A DNA stretch of 52,000 bases from positions 1-52,000 of the forward strand of contig JAUCBJ010001423.1 of assembly GCA_032718475.1 (NCBI GenBank), in the 5' to 3' direction. Source of the DNA: Nemertoderma westbladi (lineage: Eukaryota > Xenacoelomorpha > Nemertodermatida > Nemertodermatidae). Shown in pieces: positions 22,191 to 33,075 of this stretch. The notes below the pieces were generated by a model. That model was not told the DNA's origin. It saw only the letters and a program-made list of their open reading frames with translations, and made no database searches. The stretch's first letter is position 1, and the number at the start of each line of letters is the position of its first letter. A program made the translations under genes and the position numbers.

Positions 22191-24285
22191 TTAAAGATAT
22201 AGTTGTTGAGCGTATTGAAAGTCCTTTTTTATCAAGTCTAATTGATGTAAAACTTGAGTATGTCTTGTCGCACCCTGAAGACGGCTTGTCGCTTATTAAA
22301 TAATTTAATCAAATGTAGTAGTATTTTCCCTAGGAAAAACAAGTATTTTTTTTTCCTTTTCTAAAATTTTATTGGCCAATGTGTCATTTTCACTAAGTGG
22401 TCCTCATGTTTGTACATGTTCTGTGTTTATAACTTTTTCTTTCACACGACTTTGCATGATATGCCACTTTTGGTGAAGTTAGACCTGTGGTGCGCCGCAA
22501 TAATATAGGAGTAGCGCCCACCCCTACCCTCGGGTAGCAGCTATCGAAAGAGGAGTCTTCGGGTCGCCTCCGGCTTCGGCCGACTGTTTGCTTTGTTTGC
22601 TTGCGCCGCAATAAACAACTTATGAATATAAAATCACATTTCCACCCTTTTATTACTTGCCTCTGGGGTATTTTATTTCGAAATGTAACGGAAGAAATAA
22701 TAGCAATAAAAATATAGATGCTACTAGAAATTACACAGATGTTATTATGCTTGATACTTGTACCTTCCTTGACTGTGTGTATCGCTTACTATGAACGAGC
22801 CACAGCCAGGCATTGAGTCATGTAGACCAACGTACCTACCCAACGTTAGACCGAAACCGAACTGCTACGAGAACCGTACAGCCGTAGTTCTGTAATTGTC
22901 AGTTGGTATACCGCCTACCGGTAGAGGTTAGCTTCTATAACGTTAACGACTGCACAGCAGTACAATACAGTAGTAACTGCAGTCCCCAATACAGCAGTAG
23001 TGCTGCGGCTGCACGCAAATTTAAATATGTAAAAAGATATGTAACATTTATTCAAATTACAACATTTTTAATGCCAAAATAATATTTTCACCCCTCTTTC
23101 TATTTTGAATTCAGATTGTGTTCAGATAACAGCCCACACTGTATAAAATCAAAATATTTTAATTTCAGTAGAAATTGTAGACATTTATAAAAAGTGCTCA
23201 GGGGGGGATATCCCCCCCCCCCCCCACCCCCCCTAAGATGGACCGACTAAAATGATTTGTGATTCTGTGATTTCATTTACGACGTCAGTTTTAATGTTTG
23301 GTGGTATCTAATATGTCTGTATGACGGTTTATCTGTCTGTCAGTCATCTAAATTTTACTGAATCCTTATCCATGCAATTATATTTCGACTTTCGACAGAC
23401 TACTAAATGTTTTTGGTCTAATTTTTTTTTTAAGTTGAAAATGCTGCACCCGTGTAGGCCTAATCTAAAGAAATCTAAAACCTTTAGTACTGTATGTTAA
23501 AATATAAAACAGGCTTTCCCAACCCAAATATTTCAGTTGTCTAAGTCACACTCGAATTTTAAATTTTCCTATAGTATAACTACCCTGTGTATCCGACGAA
23601 ATCTGCTTATTTGTAACCGACGGATCTTCGAATTTAATCTAAATTTATAATCAACCACCCAATTTAAAAGTATTATTTACTATCATTATCATTGTTCTAA
23701 CATGGCTAATAATTATTGCAGGGTATGTCTATGTTTGCTTACCTTACATTTATGTAGTAACTGCAATTAATTGCAAAAAATGAATAAGAATTTCATCAAT
23801 AGATTGGCCTTACTCGTAAACAGGGCAATTTTACAGTTAATACCGGTATAGCAGCCAGCTGTCAAAAGAGCTACGATAAGTTGACATACTATAATGTAAT
23901 ACAATTACTTACACAAAGTGCACTTTTTATATTAAAGACCTTTGTTTATCATTCAATCCAGCATGTAGGCTATATTTGCATTTTGGTTAAAAATTTTGAG
24001 ACAGGGGGAAACTGGACGCCAATCCAATCTCGGCCAATTAATATCCCGCCTCAATGTTAAATTCTAAATTTAAGGAAAGGAGCAGGTTACAGTAGCACGT
24101 TATTTTAACCAAAACAATAAACTAAGCACAATAGAACAGGTTACAGTTTATTTTTGAGAGTAATCAGCTATTATTCGTGTCGATTTTCCCCTGGAGTGTG
24201 ATGACTTTTGTTTTCATCGAAAGTCCTACCTATCTGAAAATTTTATTATATTGTTTATTATAAAATATTACACAATTTAAGAACA
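22191..24285. other. Intergenic, no supported gene
   Basis: AT-rich sequence. Visible features: a small hairpin CTACCCTCGGGTAG (about 22525-22538) with a relative near 43975, a C-rich run at about 23212-23233, and one copy of the 68-bp phrase (24073-24121) inside a roughly 140-bp block that recurs at 44010-44150. No coding frame I would defend. Confidence 0.6.
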
Positions 24286-25785
24286 CATATTGAAATATAT
24301 ATCATATTGAAATGATAACTAAAGGTGACTTAATATTGATGCGGGGGGGGGGGGGGGTATCTGCGCGTTTCATATTTTGTCGGCGCGCTATCCGGCGCTT
24401 TTTGATGGATTCCATACAGAAGGCAGGGGGGTTGTCTACAGTATGTTTGGTTGGAAGCCTGAAGTGTACTCCCACACATTACAAGGCGTTTTAATTAGTT
24501 AGTGGTTCATTGGTGGGGAATCTTAGTAGTGAAATTAAGAAAACAATAGCAATTACAACGCATTTAAATTTCATTTTAATTATATATACACAACAAAAAT
24601 ATTACAGGCTGTAAATACAAATACAGTACGACGTTTCAATTAAAGGGTCACACATCACACACTCTTCTATCAAACTCTGAAAAGAGTGTCACCGACGGAC
24701 ATATTTCAATGACTAATATAGAGTATATCAGATTCGCCTTAAAATAACTAATTTGTTACCGTCAGATGATGTGAACACAACCAAAGGGCAATAATGTCTT
24801 AAACAGATAAGACCCCAGTACATAAAATAGTGGCAAAATTTCACTCACCTAAACAAGACGTCTGAAATTAACATAATTTTTTGTTTCAAAAACTAACTTA
24901 CAGTAACTGTAACGTTACATAATTTTTCATGCAATTTGGAATACAATTACAACATTTGAATGCATAACATGGAATTTATTTTATTGAAATTTAAAAAATG
25001 ACAAGAAAGTGGTACCATTTTCAATTATCGTCCATTGAAGCTGCATTATACTGTACAATACTAATACGTCAGTATAGTAGTAGTAGTATAAGTAGTACCG
25101 TAAGAAGTACCGTAAGTAAGCCTAGCAAACAGCGACAACTACTGCACTACCTCACTCACTACAGGACTACAGCGGCTGTTGCTGTGTTGGGAGGCCTACA
25201 GTATGTCTGTAGTCTGTACAGTGCACAGTGTACCTACTGACCTACGTACAGCTCTAGGCACAAAACGTGAATTCAAAAACTAAACATGAATATCTGAAAT
25301 CTGAATATATCAGCAGCATACTGGTGTACTGGCATAGCTCAGTTAGTTTCACATACACATGACCCATGACTGCGCATCTGTGCATGAGAATACCGTTACT
25401 GCGGAAGTGCATACTGCATAGACCAGTTGTAGACGTAGTATTCGGTAGGTTTGGTTAGATCCGTTGCCTATTTCACATCACAGTTTCGGCATTTCCGCAT
25501 TTGCACTAATTCATTCCCATTGGCAGATTGGTATTACCGCCTACCGGTAGCGATTCATTTAAAACACACAGACTCAGACACATGTATTCGGATTATCGTA
25601 TCAGTTCAGTACCGCTAGCTGTACCGGTAGTCGGTACCCACCGTACTGACTGACTGAGAGACTGTGATTGACGTAAGTCTGTAAGTAAGCCTACTGGCTG
25701 ACAGGAAACTAGTGAATCTTACTTTATTTTCGGTTGCATTTTTGCGTTTCATGAGAACACGAAAGACCAAATTGCTAAACTGCCA
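24286..25785 (+). repeat. Duplicate of positions 1-855
   Basis: It starts with the same CATATTGAAATATATATCAT block and a poly-G run (shorter here than at 56-77). It goes on with the GCGCGC-bearing segment ending GGATTCCATACAGAA, an insertion of about 600 bp relative to A, and then the shared TACGTACAGCTCTAGGCAC segment. It is non-coding in both copies. Confidence 0.85.
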
Positions 25786-25793
25786 CCAGGACC

Positions 25794-26700
25794 CAGGTTG
25801 GAATTCATGCTGCAAAACTCGGACGCGTACCTGCGCGAATGACCGCAAACCAGATGCGCGTTGCGCGTTTGGGTGAGACAGGTGCGCGTTCGGGTGTGAG
25901 ACAGGTGCGCGTTGCGCCTCAGCGCGCAGCTCTGCCTCTGATGCGCACCACAAATTAATTGAAATCACGAAAATACACAAAAAAATTTCGCTCGCTACGC
26001 TCGCATTAGTTTCTCATTTCCAATTCTTCAAACAGTCAAATCACTTCACCATAATACTGTAATACCGGCAACCGGAGCTGAATTTGTCTATTTATTTTAA
26101 CTACAGTACTCTATTGTTGTATTGTTATTAGGTCTATGGTCTATGCTATGCCGATGTTACGTTAGTAAACAGGTAAAGTCAGAAAGTAACAATGTATTAT
26201 AAGTATGACTTAATTATAAGCCAACTGTATGTTTAAGCCTAATTGTTAGGTAGGCCTATACAAAGTATTATTGACAGACTGGTACCTATTTCAATATTCG
26301 TTTTTTTGAAATTACCGGTACATGTTTTGTTTGTAATCTAAAATAATATTTTCTGTTATAAAAGCAGTGAGCCCGATGGGCCACCATAGTAGTGGATTAA
26401 AAAAATATTTTTTAATATTAACAATTTTGATGTTGCAAAAATTACATTTATTATGTAAGCCTAGATTCAACGTACAGAGAGACAGACGTAAAGATAAGCT
26501 TAAAACGCTCAAACTTGTAAAATAGGAATGTAAAATTGTTCTTATGAACTGTGCGATTTTTTGAGATATGCATGACATGAGCTGCGCGATTTTGTTTGGA
26601 TTATGACATATGATGAGGTGCGCGACGAGCCAATTTCAGGTGCGCGGTGATTTCAAAACAACAAAGCGTACCTGCGCGCTCATGCATGAATTCCAACCTG
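25794..26700. mobile_element. hAT-like element with CAGGTTGGAATTCATG termini
   Basis: The left end CAGGTTGGAATTCATG and the right end CATGAATTCCAACCTG are inverted repeats, followed inward by GCGTACCTGCGCG on both sides. CCAGGACC lies immediately before (25786-25793) and two bases after (26703-26710), consistent with an 8-bp duplication. Unit A lacks the insert (empty site near 865-885). It contains GCGC-rich words and a GCTCGCTACGCTCGC motif at 25990. No transposase was found. Confidence 0.75.
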
Positions 26701-26881
26701 GACCAGGACCAGCCAGCCAGCCAGCAACCGATCAGCCGATAGTTGCGCATGTTTACTGAGGATGTAGCGTTGCGAGATTATGACCAGCAGTCACAACGAA
26801 TATATCAGAGTTCCTATATCCAGACATATAGTCCTTTCACCTCTCTGCCTCTGTCGCCGCGTAAAACTCCATGGCTTAGCT

Positions 26882-28500
26882 CCAGGTTGGAATTTATGTA
26901 GAGTTTGCTCAACATGTGTGGCGCGCATTTAGGATCCTGGCGCGAAGGAACAGGGGCGTGTGGCGCGCATTTAGGATCCTGGCGCGAAGGAACAGGGGCG
27001 TGTGGCGCGCATTGAGGATCCTGGCGCGGAAATGGATGTCATGTACAGTAGCAAAATGCATTGACATGGCAACATATCCACTATCCAGCCACTCTACTTG
27101 AAATTATACCGGTCTGCCAGTAGAGCCTATTTTTAAAAAGAGTTAGGCCTAGGCCAGACTGGAATCCATACACTTTGCGCCGGATTAATCCGGCGCACTT
27201 TGCAATAAAAGCGCGCCAATGTGGCGCGTGGCGCGCTCGAAAATCGTAAAGCGCGCCGACTTTGGCGCGTGGCGCGCTTGAAAATCGTAAAGCGCGCCGG
27301 CTTTCAGCTTTGGCGCGTGGCGCTCCCAAAAATAAAAACCGGCGCCGATTTGTTAGTTTACAGGTTTAACAATTATGGATAGGCCTAAGTGCCTTAAAAA
27401 TAGCATTAGCTGTTTAAAAATTTTGGCTCACTTCGCTCGCCTTGCCTTTTCCGTTGTATGGTTCAGTGGTTAGGCTACTGTTGTATACAGATATAGGGCA
27501 GCAGGGACTGGTACAGCAGTACTGACTGACATTGACAGATTGGTTACACTCCTTCAAAATTGAATTTGCATTGGCGTGGCGCTCTTCAAAATTGTTTCAA
27601 TGTGTGGCGCGCTTAAAAATTTAGTTGGCGCGCTATCCGGCGCACTTTTTGGATGGATTCCATACAGGGGCCTAGGCCTTAAAAATGTTCGCTCGCTTCG
27701 ATCGCATGCTTGTGTTTTATGCCTGCCTGCTATACTGCTGTACGCTCTACTGTTATTCATCATTCTAATAACTATAATACTGTAATAGGGATATTTGATC
27801 ACAGTGATATTTTAATACAGTATTTGTTTATTAACCTATAGAAGTAGTTCCGTGCCTTGAACAGTTTTGCACTCCCACATTATGGACAAACCGATAGATT
27901 GAGCATTGAAGGTACCGTATCCAATCCATGTTAATCATCATGGCCAATCACACCAAAGTTTTAATGTCTTGCAAAATATGAGTTCTTTGAAAGGTTTTTC
28001 AATTGTTCACACCAATATAGCCTAAAACCACGATTCAGCAGATTTTTCGTGCTCGCTACACTCCGATGTAATTCATAATCACATATGTAGGTAAAAAATA
28101 GTCGGTTGACCAAAAAATTTTAAAATTTTCTTGCTCGCTACGCTCGCAATTTAGTCACATCTGTATTTACTGATTTAAAAACAGTCGGTTGACCTACTAT
28201 CTGAATATTACAGTACCGTATTACTGCAGTACTGTACGCCTATTCATGTTTACATTTCTGCAAAATGTTCTTGCTCGCTCCGCTCGCATTTTCATGTTAA
28301 AATACTGTATGAATGGGTCTAGCTCTAGGTCTGTAGCGTAGGTACTGCAGTATAAACTGATAAATGATTACAATACAGCAATAATTGCAAAACTTAATGG
28401 TCAACCTTTCAATGGTTGGCGCGCATTGAATGTCATGGCTGGCGCGCTTTTCGTTTAACCAGAATCCGTGTGATGCGCTTTTTGTCAATATTCCATATAG
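26882..28500. mobile_element. Related element: CAGGTTGGAATTTATG start, GCGCGCC-rich interior
   Basis: It starts CCAGGTTGGAATTTATG after GGCTTAGCT and ends ATATTCCATATAGG before GGTTAGCT. Unit A shows the uninterrupted GGGTTAGCT at about 1058-1066, so this is an insertion. The interior contains a three-unit 42-bp repeat, a dense cluster of GGCGCGC/GCGCGCC words and several GCTCGCT(A/T)CGCTCGC motifs. It may be several nested elements: internal ends such as GGATTCCATACAG appear at 27653-27667. Confidence 0.6.
26918..27040 (+). repeat. Three-unit 42-bp tandem repeat rich in GGCGCG
   Basis: Units start with TGTGGCGCGCATTTAGGATC at 26918, 26960 and 27002, exactly 42 bp apart. Each has two GGCGCG words and a GGATCC. 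The third unit is diverged at its end. Confidence 0.85.
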
Positions 28501-28596
28501 GGGTTAGCTAGCGAACTTCCATGGATTGTAGATTAGGAAAATCGTCTGCTCGGGAAACTTATGGATAGGCCTATGGAAGTGTTAGAATTTACCAAA

Positions 28597-29667
28597 GGAC
28601 AATTCGGTCCCGGAAAATTCGGTCCCGGACAATTCGGTCCGGACAATTCGGTCCCAGACAATTCGGTCCCGGACAATTCGGTCCCAAAACACTAAATAAA
28701 TGGGACCGAATTGTCCGGGACCGAATTGTCCGGGACCGAATTGTCCTAGGACCGAATTGTCCTAGGACCGAATTGTCCGGGACCGAATTGTCCGGTTCCT
28801 TATAGCAACTTTTTAGTGCTTTTTTGATATTGGTGAATGTTCTAGAACATTAGTAGAGATATTTGTTATGGTAGCTAGTGATATTTACTTGCTAGAATTT
28901 TTTAAAATTTTTTTATTTTTGTTATTGGTAGTGTTCGAGAACATTATTATATATTATTTATTAAGGTGCAGCTAGTGTTTTTTTTTTACTAGCTAGCATT
29001 TCCTTGAAATTATAAAAATACCTGTGAAAACATTGATATTTCAGAATTAGGCCTAAACTGTTGCTGATTATATTAATTACCAACAATATTGATGATATTA
29101 TAACAGTCCCTGAATGAGATCCAGCTATTATCTAGGATAATAATTTAGGCTTGTTAACCAACCAACAACACATACATTATACATACGCAGTATATAAAAA
29201 AATCAGTTTTAAACATTTTAAATACATACTATTACTAGCTAGTAAATAAATCACAAGCTCCATAAAAACACCATAGCTACCATAACTAATAATGTTAACA
29301 AAAAAAGTAAATTTTTTTTATTAAAAAAAAAATACTAGCTAGCAAAAAAAACACTAGCTACCATATAATAATATATATTAAGGTTCTAGAACATTCACCA
29401 TTATATAGTACCAATTAAATTTGGTCCCGGACAATTCGGTCCCGGACAATTCGGTCCTGGACAATTCGGTCCCGGACAATTCGGTCCCATTAATATGCAT
29501 GTTTTGGGACCGAATTGTCCTAGTCAGTATCCGGACAATTCGGTCCCGGACAATTCGGTCCCGGACAATTCGGTCCCAAAACATAAAGTTAATGGGACCG
29601 AATTGTCCGGGACCGAATTGTCCGGGACCGAATTGTCCGGACCGAATTGTCCGGGACCGAATTGTCC
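28597..29667. mobile_element. Element with terminal arrays of GGACAATTCGGTCCC
   Basis: Each end is a block of 15-bp units GGACAATTCGGTCCC followed, after a short spacer (AAAACA..AAT), by the same units inverted. The left block is 28597-28793 and the right block is 29421-29667. The interior is AT-rich with TGTTCTAGAACATT words at both sides (28838 and 29384) in mirrored position. Unit A has continuous sequence where it is inserted (after ACCAAA at 1151-1156). There is no coding capacity; the short open frames come from the repeat. Confidence 0.7.
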
Positions 29668-29874
29668 TGCTTCCGATTGGTCGGTCTCAGTTTAAAGTTT
29701 TACTCTTTTTGTCGCACTTGTCACATAAAAAACATATGTGTATCACATGTGAACATTCCACATATGGATCACATTTGACAACACTGTCTGACTGTAACAT
29801 TTACATATATGTATCACATGTCGAATTATTTATGGCAACCATATATGAAACACATACTCATGTTTAACTGGGAT

Positions 29875-30505
29875 TATTGGTTTTATATTGATCACATTAC
29901 TGCATTACAGCATTAAATTATGAATTTTGTCGTTTTTAAAACTCTGCAAAAACAGCGTTGCCTGTTCCAGGGATCGAACCAGGGCCTCCTACGTGGAAGC
30001 CTAAGGTTGTCACCACTAGACAATGAGGCTGCTTAAAAATGACAATTAGTTGTGGTAAATTGCGGTAAGTTGCGGTAAATTGCGGTAAATTGCGGTTTTT
30101 AGTAGGACCCCGATCCCATGCGTTTTAAATCGAATTCATATTTTTTTCTAAAAAATGTTCTAGAACAAAAAATATTTCTTCTAGAACATACTTTTTTTAA
30201 AAAATGAATAGCTAACATGTTCTGGAATATTTCCTATATAAATAGAAAAAAGAACTAGCTACTATAAAATATTTATAGAAGGAAGTAGGATATCGGAACC
30301 AGTGTTGAAATTACTAGCTAAACCTACCTAAAACACTAGCTAGGTACCATAACTTTTTTTATTTTGCTTAAACGAGGAGGCTTCAATTACGTCCAAACCA
30401 AATTGCAATAAATGAAAATTTATAGAACTCTCCTCATGCCTGCACACACACAGTACAGCAGTACGCTATCGGTTATAATCCAGCCTCCATAAAGGTACTC
30501 CAGGT
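29875..30505 (+). repeat. Block shared with unit B (21287-21945), includes a tRNA-like module
   Basis: Near-identical to the right half of the MITE and the flank before the truncated zinc-finger copy. The minus-strand tRNA-like module is at 29960-30032 with an intact GGTTCGATCCC B box. The CCGCAATTTA array is shorter here. The block abuts the zinc-finger 5' UTR, so it may carry part of that gene's promoter. Confidence 0.8.
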
Positions 30506-30612
30506 ACTAGAGGTACTCCAGCACCCTGAATTGTATATACAATAGGCCTGGTATATAATCAAATCATCTTTATTATTGGAATTTATTGATACAGTTTATT
30601 ATAGATTTGAAA

Positions 30613-32523
30613 ATGAATCAACATGTTAATGTATTGGAAGATAAATCATCTGGTGCCGATATAATTATAAAGAAAGAATCAACCGACTCTATAATTATAA
30701 AGAAAGACCCAACAGACTCTATAATCATCAAGAAAGAACCAACAGACTCAATAATTATCAAGAAAGAACCAACAGACTGTGTTCCCTATTCTCGTGAAGT
30801 TAAACAAGATAACTGCGTTTACAGATCATCTCCCATCGAAGATCACAACAATTTGTCCGTTGGAGTAGATGATGTCCCTGTACTAGATGACGAAGATATT
30901 TCTTATGCACCATCTCGAGATTCCTTTGTTATCGAAAAACGGGAAAACGACAGTCCAGATTGTCATTATGGTAGGCCTATTGAAACTGAAGGTACAAACA
31001 TTCGTGGTCAGCCTGCTTCTGGGTTGCAATTTAGCAGTTTAAAATCTGAAGGTTGTTTAGTTACTGAGCCATTAACAGAAACTCGAACTGCTAAAGAACA
31101 ATTTAACGTTGCTGGTTCCTCTCGTGACAACGTTGATCTTTACAGATCTACTAAACCGACAATCAGTTGTGCAACAACAGAGACTGTTAGTTCAAATAAA
31201 ACTGTTGGAGAGTTCCAATCACCTTCAGATACCAGTTACTGCTTCTATTGCAATGAATTATTTAATGACAAAGGACATTTAGAGAGACATATAAAATCCG
31301 TTCATAAAGAAGTTAAGAAGAAGTATAAATGCGATTATTGTGAGAAACTGTTTACAAGTAAGAGTTATGTGAATATTCATATCGATTTTATCCATAAAGA
31401 TGTCAAACATAAATGCGGTTATTGTAACAAAGAATTCAGTTACAAAAGCAACCTAAAGTGTCACATCGACTCTGTCCATGAAGGTATGAAGTACAAGTAC
31501 AACTGCTTCGATTGTGGAAAATTATTTGATACCAAATCCGGTCTAAGACGACATATCGACTCTAACCATAAAGGCATAAAGTATAATTGCGGTTATTGTG
31601 GTAAAGAATACAGTCAGCAAAGGTATCTAAAGGCCCATGTCAACTACATTCATAAAGATGTAAAGTACAGCTGCTCAGATTGTGGGAAATCGTTTCGTAC
31701 AAAATACGCCCTTAAGCGACATGTGGGCTCTTACCATAAAGATATCAAACATAAATGCGGTTATTGTAATAAAGAATTCATTAAGCAAAGCTCCGTAAAG
31801 GCCCATGTCAACTACATTCATAAAGATGTAAAGTACAGCTGCTTTGATTGTGATAAATCATTTGCTACAAAAAGTGATGTAAAAAAACATATCGACTCCA
31901 TTCACAAAGGTATCAAGTACAGCTGCTTTGATTGTGATAAATCATTTGGTACAAAAAGCGGTTTACAAAAACATATCGACTCCATTCACAAAGGTATCAA
32001 GTACAGCTGTTTCGATTGTGGGAAATCGTTTGGTAGTAAAGCCGATCTAAAAAAACATATCGACCCCATTCACAAAGGTATCAAGTACAGCTGTTTCGAT
32101 TGTGGGAAATCATTTGTTACAAAAGCCGCCCTAAAACTTCATGTCGACTCTATTCATAAAGATATCAAGTACAGCTGCTCCGATTGTGGAAAATCGTTTG
32201 GTACAAAAAATGATCTAAAACGACATATCGACTCCATTCACAAAGGTATCAAGTACAGCTGTTTCGATTGTGGGAAATCATTTGTTACAAAGGCCGCCCT
32301 AAAACGGCATGTCGATTCTATTCATAAAGATATCAAGTACAGCTGCTTTGATTGTGGGAAATCATTTGGTAGAAAAGGCGAACTAAAACTACATGTCGAC
32401 TCTATTCATAAAGATATCAAGTACAGCTGCTCCGATTGTGGAAAATCCTTTGTTACAAACCCCAATCTAAAACGACATGTTGTCTCTAAACATAAAGGCT
32501 CAAACCAAATTTCACCCACATAG
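30613..32523 (+). CDS. Poly-C2H2 zinc-finger protein, 15 fingers (copy C)
   Basis: Single exon, 636 residues, start ATG at 30613 in the same context as copy A. Residues 17-55 hold four intact psi-K-x-[DE] units (K20, K30, K40, K50), more regular than in A. The linker to about residue 205 is nearly identical to A. Fifteen fingers (C-x2-C-x12-H-x4-H) follow with H-K-[GD]-[IV]-K-Y linkers, all with complete zinc ligands. Fingers 1-5 correspond one to one with A; the middle of the array differs by loss or gain of blocks, as from unequal exchange. Predicted nuclear DNA-binding protein. It is better preserved than A, so it is the likelier functional copy. A candidate poly(A) signal AATAAA lies at 32665-32670. 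Confidence 0.9.
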   Translation: MNQHVNVLEDKSSGADIIIKKESTDSIIIKKDPTDSIIIKKEPTDSIIIKKEPTDCVPYSREVKQDNCVYRSSPIEDHNNLSVGVDDVPVLDDEDISYAPSRDSFVIEKRENDSPDCHYGRPIETEGTNIRGQPASGLQFSSLKSEGCLVTEPLTETRTAKEQFNVAGSSRDNVDLYRSTKPTISCATTETVSSNKTVGEFQSPSDTSYCFYCNELFNDKGHLERHIKSVHKEVKKKYKCDYCEKLFTSKSYVNIHIDFIHKDVKHKCGYCNKEFSYKSNLKCHIDSVHEGMKYKYNCFDCGKLFDTKSGLRRHIDSNHKGIKYNCGYCGKEYSQQRYLKAHVNYIHKDVKYSCSDCGKSFRTKYALKRHVGSYHKDIKHKCGYCNKEFIKQSSVKAHVNYIHKDVKYSCFDCDKSFATKSDVKKHIDSIHKGIKYSCFDCDKSFGTKSGLQKHIDSIHKGIKYSCFDCGKSFGSKADLKKHIDPIHKGIKYSCFDCGKSFVTKAALKLHVDSIHKDIKYSCSDCGKSFGTKNDLKRHIDSIHKGIKYSCFDCGKSFVTKAALKRHVDSIHKDIKYSCFDCGKSFGRKGELKLHVDSIHKDIKYSCSDCGKSFVTNPNLKRHVVSKHKGSNQISPT

Positions 32524-32705
32524 ATTCTATAAACCCACACCACCAAACCCACATATATCTTTATGTTACCGGGAACGAAATTGTTGTATTTGTTTGTACT
32601 GAACTATATTTGTATCTGATCATTATTCGGTATACATTTAGTGTGAAATAATATAAACTGAATGAATAAATAAAATTGAATAAATATATTGAATTAAATT
32701 AAATT

Positions 32706-33075
32706 GAATTTCGCGCTAAACAATCTCCTATTGGTTAATATTTATTATGTCAATAATCAATAACCAATTGGTTATAATCGATAATTAAGACATGTTCTAA
32801 GGTCTAAAAATTACGCTGAATCCATTTCTCCAGTGATAATTAGAAAATAGTTAAGAATTAGAGATACATTTAGTTATTTAAATATATTTATTATATTAAC
32901 TAACAATTTTATTAAATTAGTGGAATATTTAAATAGCTGTATCTCAAAAACTAAAAGTCGTAAAGCGATGCAAATTTCACCATTAAAATCACCGTAAAAT
33001 TATGTATTAGATAAAATTAAAAATAAAAAACGTCAAAATTGTACACTTCTCGGTGAACCCCCCCCCCCCCCCCCC
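32706..33075. mobile_element. Half foldback element (right arm only)
   Basis: Matches the right arm of the TTAA foldback in A (8270-8639), ending CTTCTCGGTGAAC, a run of about 18 C and TTAA at 33076-33079. The left arm and centre are absent, so this copy cannot fold back on itself. Confidence 0.8.

Noticed and set aside
22393-22611. 72-codon minus-strand ORF with an Arg-rich start
   Set aside because: Overlaps a small hairpin and a GC-rich dispersed word; no motif and no homologue recognised.
29378-29867. Open frames on both strands made of repeating Asn-Cys-Pro-Gly-Pro or Asp-Asn-Ser-Val-Pro-type units
   Set aside because: Direct translation of the GGACAATTCGGTCCC array.
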